A DNA stretch of 41,881 nucleotides, taken from the NCBI GenBank assembly GCA_027083445.1, contig JALWOP010000391.1, positions 1-41,881 on the forward strand. Direction: 5' to 3'. Positions 1-7,807 of this stretch are shown in pieces (the first letter of the stretch is position 1; each line of letters begins with the position of its first letter). Both the position numbers and the translations under genes were made by a program. The DNA comes from Planctomycetota bacterium. GTDB lineage: Bacteria; Planctomycetota; UBA1135; GCA-002686595. Under the pieces are notes generated by a model. It did no database searches, was not told where the DNA came from, and saw only the letters and a program-made list of their open reading frames with translations.

Positions 1-2461
1 GCGCAGCGCGTCGGCGCCGGCGGCCGGGGCCGGCGCGGCGCGCCCGGCGAGGGGCTCGGCGGGAGAGGTGGCGTACGACGGCCCGCCTGAGGGCCTGGAG
101 GTGGGCGTGCTCGGCCTCGTCGTCGGCCTGGTCGAAGACCCCCTGCTCCAGCAAGCGTGCCAGGCGCCCTTCGGCGCGCGAGGCGACCCGCTGCGGAGCC
201 CTCTCGTCCTCGGCGAGTTGAATCAGAGCGTAGACGACGCGCGCTTCGACCAGGCGCGTGATCTCCGCCCGGCGCTCCCCCTCCGCCTCGGCTCCGAAGG
301 CTGCATCGGTCAAAGCTTCGAGCAGCTCTTCGAGGGAGGGCAGCTCCTCGTGGCGGCGATGCTGATCGACCATCCGCGCGCAGCGCCTCGGGTCGAGCAG
401 GCCGTCGATGACGAGGGACGCGGCACTCTCCGCCGCAGCCAGGGGGTCGAACAGTGGCGCGCTCTGGCCGTGGAACTGTTCGGGGTTTCGAGCGATGCCG
501 GGTGGACGCGGGCCGAGCAAGGAGAGGATCGACTCGGGCAGGTCGAGCACCTCGGGGGCGAGGCATCCGAGCAGGACCTCCAGGGCCCGGCGTTGCTCCC
601 CTGCCGGGATCGGTTCGGCGGGCGGCGCTCCTTGGCCGACGCGCACGTGATCGTAGTCGACCCCCCCGAGCATCTTGACCGCAGCCTCGACCTGGTAGCG
701 GTGATGGAAGTAGAGCGGGGCCAGGACCTCCTCGAGTTCGGCCCGCGGGCGGCCTGCGCTGAGGTTTCGCTCGCCGAAGTGCGCCAGGGCCACTGCGCGC
801 ACCTCGAGCGTGTTCTCCAGGCCGGTGACCGGATCGGCGAAGTTGTCCCACAGGTTGGCGTAGGGCTGGGCCGCACCGGCAGGGCGCGCGTCCGAGTCGG
901 AGTGAAAGCGCATGCCCCTGTCCGCGGCCTCGGCCAGGATCGCCTCCAGGGCCTCCTCTTCCTGATCGGGGGAGAAGACGCCATAGAGCCAGGCGACGGC
1001 GATCTCGTCCCAGGCCCCTATGCCGACCGCGTAGGCCTGGGAAAAGTCGAGCTTGCCATCCTTCACGGTTACCAGGGGAGCGGGGTAGTCCATGACCGAC
1101 GCCCGTCCAAAGGTGCTCGCAGTGAAGTTGTGCGCGAATCCCAGCGTGTGACCGACCTCGTGGGCGGCCAACTGACGGATGCGTGCCAGGGCGAGCTCTA
1201 CCGGATCGTCCGCCCTGCCGCTCCCGGTGGCCGCGGTCCCCGAAAGACCCTCGAAGAGCAGGCGATCCTGGCGCACGCGTTTTGAGCCGAGGATGACGTG
1301 TCCCTTGATGATCTCGCCCGTACGGGGATCGGTGACGCCGTTGCCGTAGGACCAGCCGCGCGTCGATCGGTGAACCCACTGGATCACGTTGTAGCGAATG
1401 TCGAGGGGGTCGACACCCTCGGGCAAGAGCTCCACCCGAAAGGCGTGATCGAAACCGGCCTTCTCGAAGGCTTCCCCCCACCAGCTCGCCCCCTCGATGA
1501 GGGCACTTCGAATCGGTTCGGGGGCGCCGCGATCGACGTAGTAGACGATCGGTTCGATCGGCTCGGAGCGGGCCGCGTGGGGATCGCGCTTCAGCAGGCG
1601 TTGGCGGCGGGCGAGCCGCACCTCCATGGGCGCGGTGAGGGGCGCGGCATAGTCTTGGAAGATCAGGGGAAAGACGCCGGCGCGAGGATCGTAGCGTCGC
1701 GGCTGGTAGGCGTCGTCGGGGAGGCGGATGAAGGAGTGGTGCTGGACGAGGGTGACCGCCTCCGGGTCCGGTGCGGTGGCACGCACCTCCGCGCCCGCTC
1801 CCGAGCCCGCGAAGGTCAGGAGCGCGGCAAGTTCCAAGTTGTCTGGGAACGCACGGCAGGCCTCTACGTCGAGAACGCTGCGCTCCCGGTCCAGGTGCCA
1901 ACTGCCGCCGGCAGCGCCGAGAGCTTGGGCACTACCGTGGGCATCGCGCACGACCAGGGAAGTGATCTCGACACGCACGCGACCGTCCGGGGCCCGCTCG
2001 ACCTCGTCGGCGGCCCAGATGACCGAAGAGGCGAAGGATTCCCGAACCGCATCCTGCTCAGCCTTCTCGTCCGTCCGTGCACGGAAGGCCGTGTTGACCT
2101 TCTCCAAAAGGAGCTTGCCCCCCAGGCTCCGCAGGCGCACGACCCAGGCACCGCTGATCTGTCCCCGATCGAGGCCGACCGGGTTGGAACCCAGCCCCTG
2201 GGCCAGCCCCTCGGCATAGAGGAAGGTGGCATGGACCCCCTCTGGGTCGGGCGCGGGGAGAACGAGCCAGGCCCGCCCCTCCTTCCGATCCAGGTAGAGG
2301 TCGAAGAGTCCGGGCCGGTGCTCGAGCTTCGCGAGTGCCTGTTCGAAGGCTTCCGAGGATGCAGCACCTTCCTGGGAGGGGAGCATGCTGCAGGCGCCGA
2401 GGAGCGCTGCGGCCAGGAGCAGGAAGGTGGCGCTGGACCGATGGAGGGGGGATCGATGCAT
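1..2461 (-). CDS. Zinc-dependent metalloprotease lipoprotein (metzincin, DUF5117/DUF4953-like), 3' end outside window
   Basis: About 820 codons are present and no stop is reached before base 1, so the C-terminus is missing. The start at 2461 is chosen because it gives a lipoprotein signal, MHRSPLHRSSATFLLLAAAL followed by the lipobox LGAC. The zinc motif HEVGHTLGFAH lies at residues 434-444 and is followed by a Met-turn, ASVMDYPAP, around residue 455. HExxHxxGxxH plus a Met-turn is the metzincin signature. Overall size and the AAHEVGHTLGFAHN context match the large bacterial zinc-dependent metalloprotease family annotated with DUF5117/DUF5118/DUF4953. It probably degrades protein or peptide at the cell envelope. 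The substrate is unknown. No good Shine-Dalgarno is seen. Two long plus-strand ORFs over the same DNA are shadows. Confidence 0.88.
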   Translation of the reverse strand, partial: MHRSPLHRSSATFLLLAAALLGACSMLPSQEGAASSEAFEQALAKLEHRPGLFDLYLDRKEGRAWLVLPAPDPEGVHATFLYAEGLAQGLGSNPVGLDRGQISGAWVVRLRSLGGKLLLEKVNTAFRARTDEKAEQDAVRESFASSVIWAADEVERAPDGRVRVEITSLVVRDAHGSAQALGAAGGSWHLDRERSVLDVEACRAFPDNLELAALLTFAGSGAGAEVRATAPDPEAVTLVQHHSFIRLPDDAYQPRRYDPRAGVFPLIFQDYAAPLTAPMEVRLARRQRLLKRDPHAARSEPIEPIVYYVDRGAPEPIRSALIEGASWWGEAFEKAGFDHAFRVELLPEGVDPLDIRYNVIQWVHRSTRGWSYGNGVTDPRTGEIIKGHVILGSKRVRQDRLLFEGLSGTAATGSGRADDPVELALARIRQLAAHEVGHTLGFAHNFTASTFGRASVMDYPAPLVTVKDGKLDFSQAYAVGIGAWDEIAVAWLYGVFSPDQEEEALEAILAEAADRGMRFHSDSDARPAGAAQPYANLWDNFADPVTGLENTLEVRAVALAHFGERNLSAGRPRAELEEVLAPLYFHHRYQVEAAVKMLGGVDYDHVRVGQGAPPAEPIPAGEQRRALEVLLGCLAPEVLDLPESILSLLGPRPPGIARNPEQFHGQSAPLFDPLAAAESAASLVIDGLLDPRRCARMVDQHRRHEELPSLEELLEALTDAAFGAEAEGERRAEITRLVEARVVYALIQLAEDERAPQRVASRAEGRLARLLEQGVFDQADDEAEHAHLQALRRAVVRHLSRRAPRRARRAGPGRRRRRAA

Positions 2462-2546
2462 GGGGAATCGAGCAGGGGAGGGCCTTTGGATCTCGAGTGT
2501 GAACCTCGGGCCCCGGAGTCTCCCCCAACCTAACGCGGACATCTAC

Positions 2547-3128
2547 CTAACGGCGTGAGTAGTGCGCCTCGACGGCGGGCGCCTCCTCGCCATCGGGAGT
2601 GATGTTGTACATGCGCAGGGTGAACCGTTCCTTCCCCTCGGCCTCCAGAACGATGCGCCAGCCCCACTTGGGCCCTTCGGGCGGCCCATAGCTCCCGCGG
2701 ACGGAGACGAGCCCCTTCCCGCCCGTCTCTCTCTTGAAGAGCATGAACTTCCCCTGGGTGTGCCACGAGTCGAACCAGACCACGTCGACGTCGTCGGCCT
2801 CCGCAGCCGTGCGTACCAAGAGCGTCCCTGCCTGGGGATCGCCCTCATAGGCCCAGGTGTACTCCATGATCACCAGGGCTCCGCCGGCCGCGAGGTGCAA
2901 GCGCGCCTCGGTCGGCGAGATCCGCACCGGATCTTCGGGGAAGACCCAGAGGCGATTGTCGCCTTCCCACTCGCCGACGAGCTGTGCCAGCTCAACTCCT
3001 TGCTCCATGCTCGCTCCATCCTCCGCGGTTTGACGGCCTCGGTCGGTATGTCGCGTGGGCGCCGAGCAAGCGCACACCAGCGCGAGCAAGGCCGTTCCAC
3101 CCATCCTGTCGAGGCATCTCGAGATCAT
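2547..3128 (-). CDS. Small lipoprotein, DUF1579-like
   Basis: A 193-residue protein. The ATG at 3128 is preferred over an upstream in-frame start because GGAGGAG (3134-3140) sits five bases before it. The N-terminus MISRCLDRMGGTALLALVCA with a following Cys reads as a lipoprotein signal. The mature part has an acidic, Trp-rich beta pattern (VGEWEGDNRLWVFP, then WFDSWHTQGKFMLF) that resembles DUF1579-type proteins, a family of small beta-barrel-like domains of uncertain function. This family call comes from pattern only and is tentative. The gene lies between the metalloprotease, about 85 bases downstream on the same strand, and the SHOCT/DUF2089 pair, from which a C7/G7 hairpin separates it. 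No role is proposed. Confidence 0.75.
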   Translation of the reverse strand: MISRCLDRMGGTALLALVCACSAPTRHTDRGRQTAEDGASMEQGVELAQLVGEWEGDNRLWVFPEDPVRISPTEARLHLAAGGALVIMEYTWAYEGDPQAGTLLVRTAAEADDVDVVWFDSWHTQGKFMLFKRETGGKGLVSVRGSYGPPEGPKWGWRIVLEAEGKERFTLRMYNITPDGEEAPAVEAHYSRR

Positions 3129-3212
3129 CGCTGCTCCTCCAGACTGCATAGGCCGGCTCCACCTTCCCGCAGCCGAGCGTGGATTCTACAGCATGGGGAG
3201 GATCGCCTTTCG

Positions 3213-3233
3213 CCCCCCCTTCCCGAGGGGGGG
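3213..3233 (-). terminator. C7/G7 hairpin downstream of the SHOCT-like gene
   Basis: Seven C (3213-3219) pair with seven G (3227-3233) around a 7-base loop. It sits between the stop of the SHOCT-like gene and the start of the next minus-strand lipoprotein gene. The stem is strong but no clean T-run follows on the minus strand, so it is a terminator-like or RNA-stabilising hairpin. Confidence 0.5.
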
Positions 3234-3281
3234 TCCACCCGCCCACAACCTACTGGGGGATGCGGGCTTACAGGTGATCCC

Positions 3282-3710
3282 TCACTCGCAGAAGACGCGA
3301 ATCGTATCGCCGTCGCTGCCGCTGATGTCCACCTCCAGAGCCGCGAGTTCGGCGATCAGCTCTTGGTCGCTGAGCTTGGCGAGGTGGGAGAGATCGATCC
3401 CGCGCTCCGCGAGACGGCGGCCTACACGTCCGGGAACGAGGGTCGAGAGCTTGATGCCGGTGCGAATCAAACCGATGGGCACACGTACGTTGACACTCTC
3501 CCGTTTGGGCGAGTCCACGACGATGCGAAGGTAGCGCAGGCCACTCGATCCTCGTTCAGCGCTTGCCGAGCCGGCGGCATGGGTCGCCTCGCCTTCGGGC
3601 GCACTCCTCTGCGCTCCCGGCGAGAGCCTCCCCAAGAGCTTCTCGGCTTCATCGGGAGTGATCCTCCCCGCGGCGAGCATCTCCAGGACCTTGCGTGTTT
3701 CCGTGGACAT
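3282..3710 (-). CDS. SHOCT-like domain protein
   Basis: A 142-residue cytoplasmic protein. The N-terminal 30 residues (MSTETRKVLEMLAAGRITPD, then EAEKLLGRL) form the short helical pattern seen in SHOCT-like domains and in the N-terminus of YvlB/LiaX-type proteins. A charged linker follows, then a segment (SVNVRVPIGLIRTGIKLSTL) also typical of these proteins, and an acidic C-terminus. It lies 77 bases downstream of the DUF2089 gene on the same strand. Such SHOCT-like proteins are often paired with DUF2089 regulators, which supports a shared operon. The SHOCT motif usually mediates oligomerisation. The molecular function here is unknown. No signal peptide or membrane segment is seen. Confidence 0.8.
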   Translation of the reverse strand: MSTETRKVLEMLAAGRITPDEAEKLLGRLSPGAQRSAPEGEATHAAGSASAERGSSGLRYLRIVVDSPKRESVNVRVPIGLIRTGIKLSTLVPGRVGRRLAERGIDLSHLAKLSDQELIAELAALEVDISGSDGDTIRVFCE

Positions 3711-3767
3711 CGACGTTTTCCTTTCCCCCTGCCGGTCGGCGGCATCGGGTTGTTTGGGCTTGTCTGG

Positions 3768-3785
3768 GATTCCCCGCGGGGAATC
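3768..3785. promoter_or_regulatory. Perfect 18-bp palindrome between DUF2089 and SHOCT-like genes
   Basis: GATTCCCCGCGGGGAATC is a perfect palindrome that begins three bases past the DUF2089 stop codon. No T-run follows on the minus strand. It could be an intercistronic RNA hairpin or a dimeric-protein operator for the SHOCT-like gene. Sequence alone does not decide between them. Confidence 0.45.
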
Positions 3786-3787
3786 TC

Positions 3788-4138
3788 TCAGCGCAACTCC
3801 TCCAGCGCCTCTTCCACACTCAGCTCACCGCGCTCGAGGCGCTCGAGCACCTCCAGGTTGGGCGAGGGTGCGTCGAAGGCGCTGTCGAGCTTCTCGACGA
3901 GGGCGTTGAGACGGTTTTTCACCGTGGGGTAGCTGATGTCGAACAGCTCCCCCACGCGCTTGATCGAGCCGTGGCTGCGCACGAAGGCGATCACGAAGAG
4001 TTGCTCCTCGACCGAGAGGCGAGCCAGCGCAGGCACTTCGAACTCACCTTCCATGGCGACATGGCCGTGGGGACAGACCAGTCGCCGGATCGACATCGGG
4101 GCCCCGCATTCGGGGCAGAGGGCTTTGGAGACATCCAT
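3788..4138 (-). CDS. DUF2089-family zinc-ribbon/HTH regulator
   Basis: A 116-residue protein if started at the ATG at 4138 (MDVSKALCPECGAPM). An in-frame ATG at 4162 would add eight residues. The N-terminus carries a zinc-ribbon-like set, C8, C11 and C22 with H24/H26. A helix-turn-helix-like region follows (LSVEEQLFVIAFVRSHGSIK, then VGELFDISYPTVKNRL), resembling a sigma-70 region 4 or phage-type HTH. The C-terminus (LERLERGELSVEEALEEL) is a short SHOCT-like helix pair. This order is characteristic of DUF2089 proteins. It is probably a DNA-binding regulator of its own two-gene operon and possibly of the divergent peptidase gene. The target is inferred. Confidence 0.85.
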   Translation of the reverse strand: MDVSKALCPECGAPMSIRRLVCPHGHVAMEGEFEVPALARLSVEEQLFVIAFVRSHGSIKRVGELFDISYPTVKNRLNALVEKLDSAFDAPSPNLEVLERLERGELSVEEALEELR

Positions 4139-4162
4139 CGTGTTCGCTCTCGACCGGTTCAT

Positions 4163-4302
4163 GATGCGGCACAGCCTTAAGAAAGTCAAGTTATACATTC
4201 AGAATCTTGCCGAATGATGCGCTATGATTAGACATTAGAGCCATTCGATGCCACAAACCGACATCCAGAGCCACGGATCACCCCTCCCAGAAAGAGAATC
4301 CC
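4163..4302. promoter_or_regulatory. AT-rich divergent promoter region with short repeats
   Basis: This is one of the few AT-rich stretches in the window, between the divergent DUF2089 and S9 peptidase genes. On the plus strand TATGAT (4223-4228) is a good -10 candidate for the peptidase, without a convincing -35. On the minus strand TATAAC (4189-4194) is a -10 candidate for DUF2089. Tandem heptamers GATTAGA/CATTAGA occupy 4226-4239, and an inverted pair CGAATG (4211-4216)/CATTCG (4242-4247) brackets them. These could be operator elements for DUF2089. That is inference. Confidence 0.4.
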
Positions 4303-6144
4303 ATGCCGGAGCCCCGCCTCATCCCCACCGAAGAGTTCTTCCGCAAGCCACGGAGGGCAGGGGTCCGGATCTCTCCGGATGGGCGCTACCTGGGGTGGCT
4401 CGCCCCCTGGAAGCGGCGGCTCAACGTTCACCTACGCGACCTCGAGACGGGCGAGGAGCGCCGAGTGACGCACTCCACCGCCCGCGATGTTCGGGACTGG
4501 GCCTGGGCCGGCGATCGGCAGTTGGTCTACTCCCAGGACTCGGGCGGGGATGAGAACTACCGCCTCTTCGCGGTCGCGGCCGATGGCTCGGCGTCGGTCG
4601 ACCTGACCCCTTTCGAGGGGGTGCAGTGCCACATCCTGGATCTCCTGGAAGATCAGCCCGGCCAGCTCCTGTTTCGGATGAATCGGCGCGACCCCCGGAT
4701 CTTCGATGTCTACCGCGCGGACATCGTCGGCGGTGGAATCACGCTCGTCGCCGAGAACCCGGGGAACATCCGCAGTTGGGTCACGGACTGTCGCGGCCGT
4801 GTGCGCGCCGCTCTGGCCGGTGACGGCACCCACACGAGCCTGCTCTGGCGTGCGGACGACAAGGATGAGTGGACTCCACTGGAGACCCACGGCTTCCGTG
4901 AGAGCGTAGTACCGCTGCGCTTCACCTTCGACGACCGCGGCCTCCTCGTCGCTTCCAACCTCGGCCGTGACCGAAGGGGCCTCCACGAGTACGACCCCAC
5001 CGCGGGAGGATCGAAGAGGCTGATCTTCGAGCATCCCGAGGTCGATATCGGCGGGATCGCTGTTTCGCGTCGGCGAGGTCTCGTAACCGCGGTGGCCTTC
5101 GAGGCCGAGAAGCCCGGATGGCACTTCTTCGACTCCGAACGGCGCGCCCAGCAGGAGTTTCTGGACGAACGTCTTCCCGGCCGTCGCAACCGGCTCTCAT
5201 CCCACACGCGTGACGAAACGCGCTGGATCGTCTGCTCAAGCAGCGATCGCGTGCCGGGGAGCTATCACCTCTTGACCTGGGAGGAGGGAGGGAGGCGGCG
5301 CGAACTCTTGCCGCTCTTCGATGCCTGCCCCTGGCTGGTGGAGCAGGAGCTTGCACGAACCAGGCCCATCCGCCTCACGAGCCGGGATGGACTGACGCTC
5401 CACGGCTACTTGACCCTGCCGAACGGCCGCGAGCCCAAGCATCTCCCCCTGGTGCTGAATCCCCACGGTGGACCCTGGTACCGCGACACCTGGGACTACA
5501 ACCCCGAAGTTCAGTTCCTCGCCAATCGCGGTGCAGCGGTCCTGCAGATCGACTACCGCGGATCGACGGGCTACGGCAAGGCCTTCTGGGAGGCAAGTTT
5601 CGGCCAGTGGGGCCTCGCCATGCAGGATGACCTCACCGACGCCCTGCGCTGGACGGTGGATGCAGGCATCGCCGACCCCGATCGGGTGGCGATCTACGGT
5701 GGCAGCTACGGCGGGTACGCGACCTTGGCCGGCATCACCCGGGATCCCGAGCTCTTCGCCTGCGCCGTCAGCTATTGCGGGGTCTCGAACCTCTTCACCT
5801 GGCTCGATGCCTTTCCACCCTACTGGCAGGCGATGCGCGACCGCATCCACCGCATGGTCGGCCACCCCGTGCATGACGCCGAACGGCTCGAGCGAACCTC
5901 CCCCCTCTTCCATGTGGGGCGCATCCGCTGCCCCCTTCTCGTCGCCCAGGGCGCCAATGACCCGCGCGTACCTCGCAGCGAGTCGGACCAGTTGGTCGAG
6001 GCTCTCCGCGAGAGGGGCGTTGCGGTCGAGTACCTCCTCAAGGAGGATGAAGGGCACGGGTTCGAGAAAGAGGAGAACCAACTCGAGTTCTACGCCGCGA
6101 TGCAACGCTTTCTCGCGCTGCACTTGGGATTGGAAGAGGGGTAA
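4303..6144 (+). CDS. S9-family prolyl oligopeptidase / acylaminoacyl-peptidase-like enzyme
   Basis: A 613-residue serine peptidase. Residues 1-340 form the beta-propeller-like N-terminal part (for example RISPDGRYLGWLAPWKR, then DWAWAGDRQLVYSQDSGG). Residues about 350-610 are the alpha/beta-hydrolase domain. The nucleophile elbow is GGSYGG with S468, the Asp is D553 in GANDPRVP, and the His is H585 in DEGHGF. Oxyanion/HGGP region: LNPHGGPWY near residue 388. Length and order match the S9C/S9 acylaminoacyl-peptidase-like group, which removes blocked or short N-terminal peptides. No signal peptide is visible, so it is probably cytoplasmic. The ATG at 4303 follows an AGAAAGAGA ribosome-binding region. 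It is a single gene with its own upstream region. Confidence 0.93.
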   Translation: MPEPRLIPTEEFFRKPRRAGVRISPDGRYLGWLAPWKRRLNVHLRDLETGEERRVTHSTARDVRDWAWAGDRQLVYSQDSGGDENYRLFAVAADGSASVDLTPFEGVQCHILDLLEDQPGQLLFRMNRRDPRIFDVYRADIVGGGITLVAENPGNIRSWVTDCRGRVRAALAGDGTHTSLLWRADDKDEWTPLETHGFRESVVPLRFTFDDRGLLVASNLGRDRRGLHEYDPTAGGSKRLIFEHPEVDIGGIAVSRRRGLVTAVAFEAEKPGWHFFDSERRAQQEFLDERLPGRRNRLSSHTRDETRWIVCSSSDRVPGSYHLLTWEEGGRRRELLPLFDACPWLVEQELARTRPIRLTSRDGLTLHGYLTLPNGREPKHLPLVLNPHGGPWYRDTWDYNPEVQFLANRGAAVLQIDYRGSTGYGKAFWEASFGQWGLAMQDDLTDALRWTVDAGIADPDRVAIYGGSYGGYATLAGITRDPELFACAVSYCGVSNLFTWLDAFPPYWQAMRDRIHRMVGHPVHDAERLERTSPLFHVGRIRCPLLVAQGANDPRVPRSESDQLVEALRERGVAVEYLLKEDEGHGFEKEENQLEFYAAMQRFLALHLGLEEG

Positions 6145-6539
6145 TCATTTCTCCTCGTCCGGAGGCCAGGGCAGGCCGGCGTCGATCGCTCGACGCTCAT
6201 CGATGAGATCGGTGATCCAGATCCGCCCACCATCCACCCGGGGACGCCACCTGTCTGCGACGGAGCGCGGGTTCGCCGCAGTTGTCGCGACGGGAGGTGA
6301 TCCACGCCGGGCAAGGTCTTGGGCTGGATTCGGGTGTCGGGACGCTCGCCCCGGGGAATCCCCCGCATCCTCCGCTGCTCACCTCTCCCCTTGTCGACAG
6401 GCGTCGGGCCCGATGGGACCCATGCTGGGCGACTCTCCTCGCGCAGGTATGCGAAACGCAGCCGTTTGAGGTGCTTTCGTGGCCGAGTCACGGGCTGCCT
6501 CACTCGACGGTGCCGGGCACCAGAACCTAGACTGGAAAC
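6145..6539. other. 395-base gap, no confident gene; possible coding remnant on minus strand
   Basis: No ORF here has a convincing start, ribosome-binding site and composition. One minus-strand frame ending in TGA at 6145-6147 reads with ordinary amino-acid balance at its end (GRIWITDLIDERRAIDAGLP, then WPPDEEK). It meets an in-frame stop at 6379-6381 and has only a GTG at 6237 as a start. It could be the end of a decayed gene or chance. No tRNA-like or repeat structure is seen. Confidence 0.35.
6528..6533 (+). promoter_or_regulatory. -10-like TAGACT immediately before a GTG start
   Basis: TAGACT lies six bases before the GTG at 6540, and its TAG is also the last in-frame stop upstream. If it is a -10 box, transcription would begin at or very near the start codon, giving a leaderless message. 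TCGACG at 6504-6509 is a partial -35 match at 18-base spacing. Confidence 0.3.
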
Positions 6540-7637
6540 GTGGGTCCCCTGGTAACGCTGCTCTCTCTCCTGGCCCTGAACGATCCGGTCAGCTCCGCCC
6601 CTCTGGCACGAACGGCCCTTGGACCCTATGCCTGTGTGCGGGTGAAGGGTGAGTACGAAGACAGGGGGCGGACCTGGCAAACCGACCTGGCCCTAGCCTT
6701 CCCCGACCGGGTGCGCGAGGTCGTCACTCCGGCCGGGGGTCGCGCGACGATGCGGCGCGCGGTGCTGCGTTTCGGGAAGGCCATGTGGGTCTTCGAGCCG
6801 GGTGAAGGCCGCAGCCGGGTCCTGCCCCTGGCGGAACGCCCGCCGCTGCTTGCAAGGTGGACCCTCGAGCAGGCCCTCTTCACCTGGCCCTACGGCTTCG
6901 CCTGGGAAGGCGACGACTCCCTGCGCGTCGCCCGAGTGGATGGCAATCCCAGAGTGGATGGCAATCACGGTGAAGTCGCCTCCCTACGTGCCCGGCTGGA
7001 CGGCGAGGGGAGACCGATCGCCCTGGAAGCCCTGGATCGACGAGGCCGCGCACTCTACGCCCTCGACCCGGTGGCCTGGGGCGAGGGGGGTACCGACCGA
7101 CCCGTGAGCTATACCGCCCTTCGGCAGGGTGAAGCGCCGCGCACGGTACGGGTGATCGAACTCGACTACCCCAACCTCTTCGACCGCTTCTTCATGCCCG
7201 CCGATCGGCGCAGGGTGACCCGGGGAATTCCGACCCGCCACGTCTCCGCCTTCACCTGGCGCGCAGGCGTCGGCCGGCGGCAAGCCCTCGGGGAGGGGGT
7301 ATCGCTGGAGGATGCCCTGGCGAGGGCGGAGGCTTGGGCTGCCCAATCGCCCGGCAACTCCCCGGTCATCGAACTCGATCCGGGGGGCCGGCCGGTTGCC
7401 CTGTGGCTCCAGGGGCCGGGGCCCGCTGCTCCCCCGGGCTGGGAGGCCCTCCCCGACCGGCCCGCCCTGGGGATCGTGCTCGCATCACCCGCGGCCCTCA
7501 CGCCCGCGGATGCGCGTGCCCTCCTACGCGCGGCATCGGATCGGGGTCGACGGGGAGTGACCTTCTTCCTACGCGCCAAGCCTCCGGGGCAGGAACCGCG
7601 GCGTGCCGAACTGATCCTCACCCTCGATCCACCCTGA
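6540..7637 (+). CDS. Exported protein of unknown function
   Basis: A 365-residue protein with a GTG start forced by an in-frame TAG at 6528-6530. The N-terminus MGPLVTLLSLLALNDPVSSA reads as a cleavable signal peptide. Residues about 30-220 contain repeated beta-type elements (ACVRVKGEYEDRGRTWQTDL; RVREVVTPAGGRATMRRAVL; KAMWVFEPGEGRSRVLPLAE). These loosely recall periplasmic lipoprotein-carrier-like folds, but I do not assign a family. The C-terminal half is Ala/Pro/Arg-rich (SLEDALARAEAWAAQSPGNS). Residues 132-143 are a tandem duplication, RVDGNP/RVDGNH. It stands alone on the plus strand ahead of the repeat-rich exported protein. Function unknown. Confidence 0.75.
   Translation: MGPLVTLLSLLALNDPVSSAPLARTALGPYACVRVKGEYEDRGRTWQTDLALAFPDRVREVVTPAGGRATMRRAVLRFGKAMWVFEPGEGRSRVLPLAERPPLLARWTLEQALFTWPYGFAWEGDDSLRVARVDGNPRVDGNHGEVASLRARLDGEGRPIALEALDRRGRALYALDPVAWGEGGTDRPVSYTALRQGEAPRTVRVIELDYPNLFDRFFMPADRRRVTRGIPTRHVSAFTWRAGVGRRQALGEGVSLEDALARAEAWAAQSPGNSPVIELDPGGRPVALWLQGPGPAAPPGWEALPDRPALGIVLASPAALTPADARALLRAASDRGRRGVTFFLRAKPPGQEPRRAELILTLDPP
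6933..6968 (+). repeat. 18-bp in-frame tandem duplication
   Basis: Two adjacent 18-base units (6933-6950 and 6951-6968) differ at two positions (first base and seventeenth base) and encode RVDGNP then RVDGNH in the preceding unknown exported protein. They look like a recent replication-slippage duplication. Confidence 0.8.
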
Positions 7638-7710
7638 ATTCCCTGGGCCCCCACCCCTGTTGTCCCATCCAGAGGTGACCCATGAAGAGGACACCTCGCC
7701 CGGGAGCCAC

Positions 7711-7740
7711 GGCTGGATCCTCCCTGGGATAGATCCAGCC
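7711..7740 (+). promoter_or_regulatory. 9-bp inverted repeat in 5' region of the repeat-rich protein gene
   Basis: GGCTGGATC (7711-7719) and GATCCAGCC (7732-7740) are perfect inverted repeats with a 12-base loop. They sit 74 bases after the stop of the upstream gene and 68 bases before the next ATG. This could be a terminator without a T-run, a leader hairpin or an operator. Confidence 0.4.
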
Positions 7741-7807
7741 CCTGGCGCGAACGGCACCCTTGTTGCAGGGTCACTCCCGGCCCCCACGGATCCCGGAGGT
7801 AAACATC

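Noticed and set aside
68-2533. Two plus-strand ORFs of 405 and 411 codons
   Set aside because: They lie antisense to the metalloprotease gene, which has a signal peptide, HExxHxxGxxH and Met-turn. The plus frames are Gly/Arg/Glu-rich with no recognisable motif.
2562-3932. Plus-strand ORF of 456 codons across three minus-strand genes
   Set aside because: Antisense to the DUF1579-like, SHOCT-like and DUF2089 genes, all with better starts and family features. Long open frames arise readily opposite GC-rich genes.
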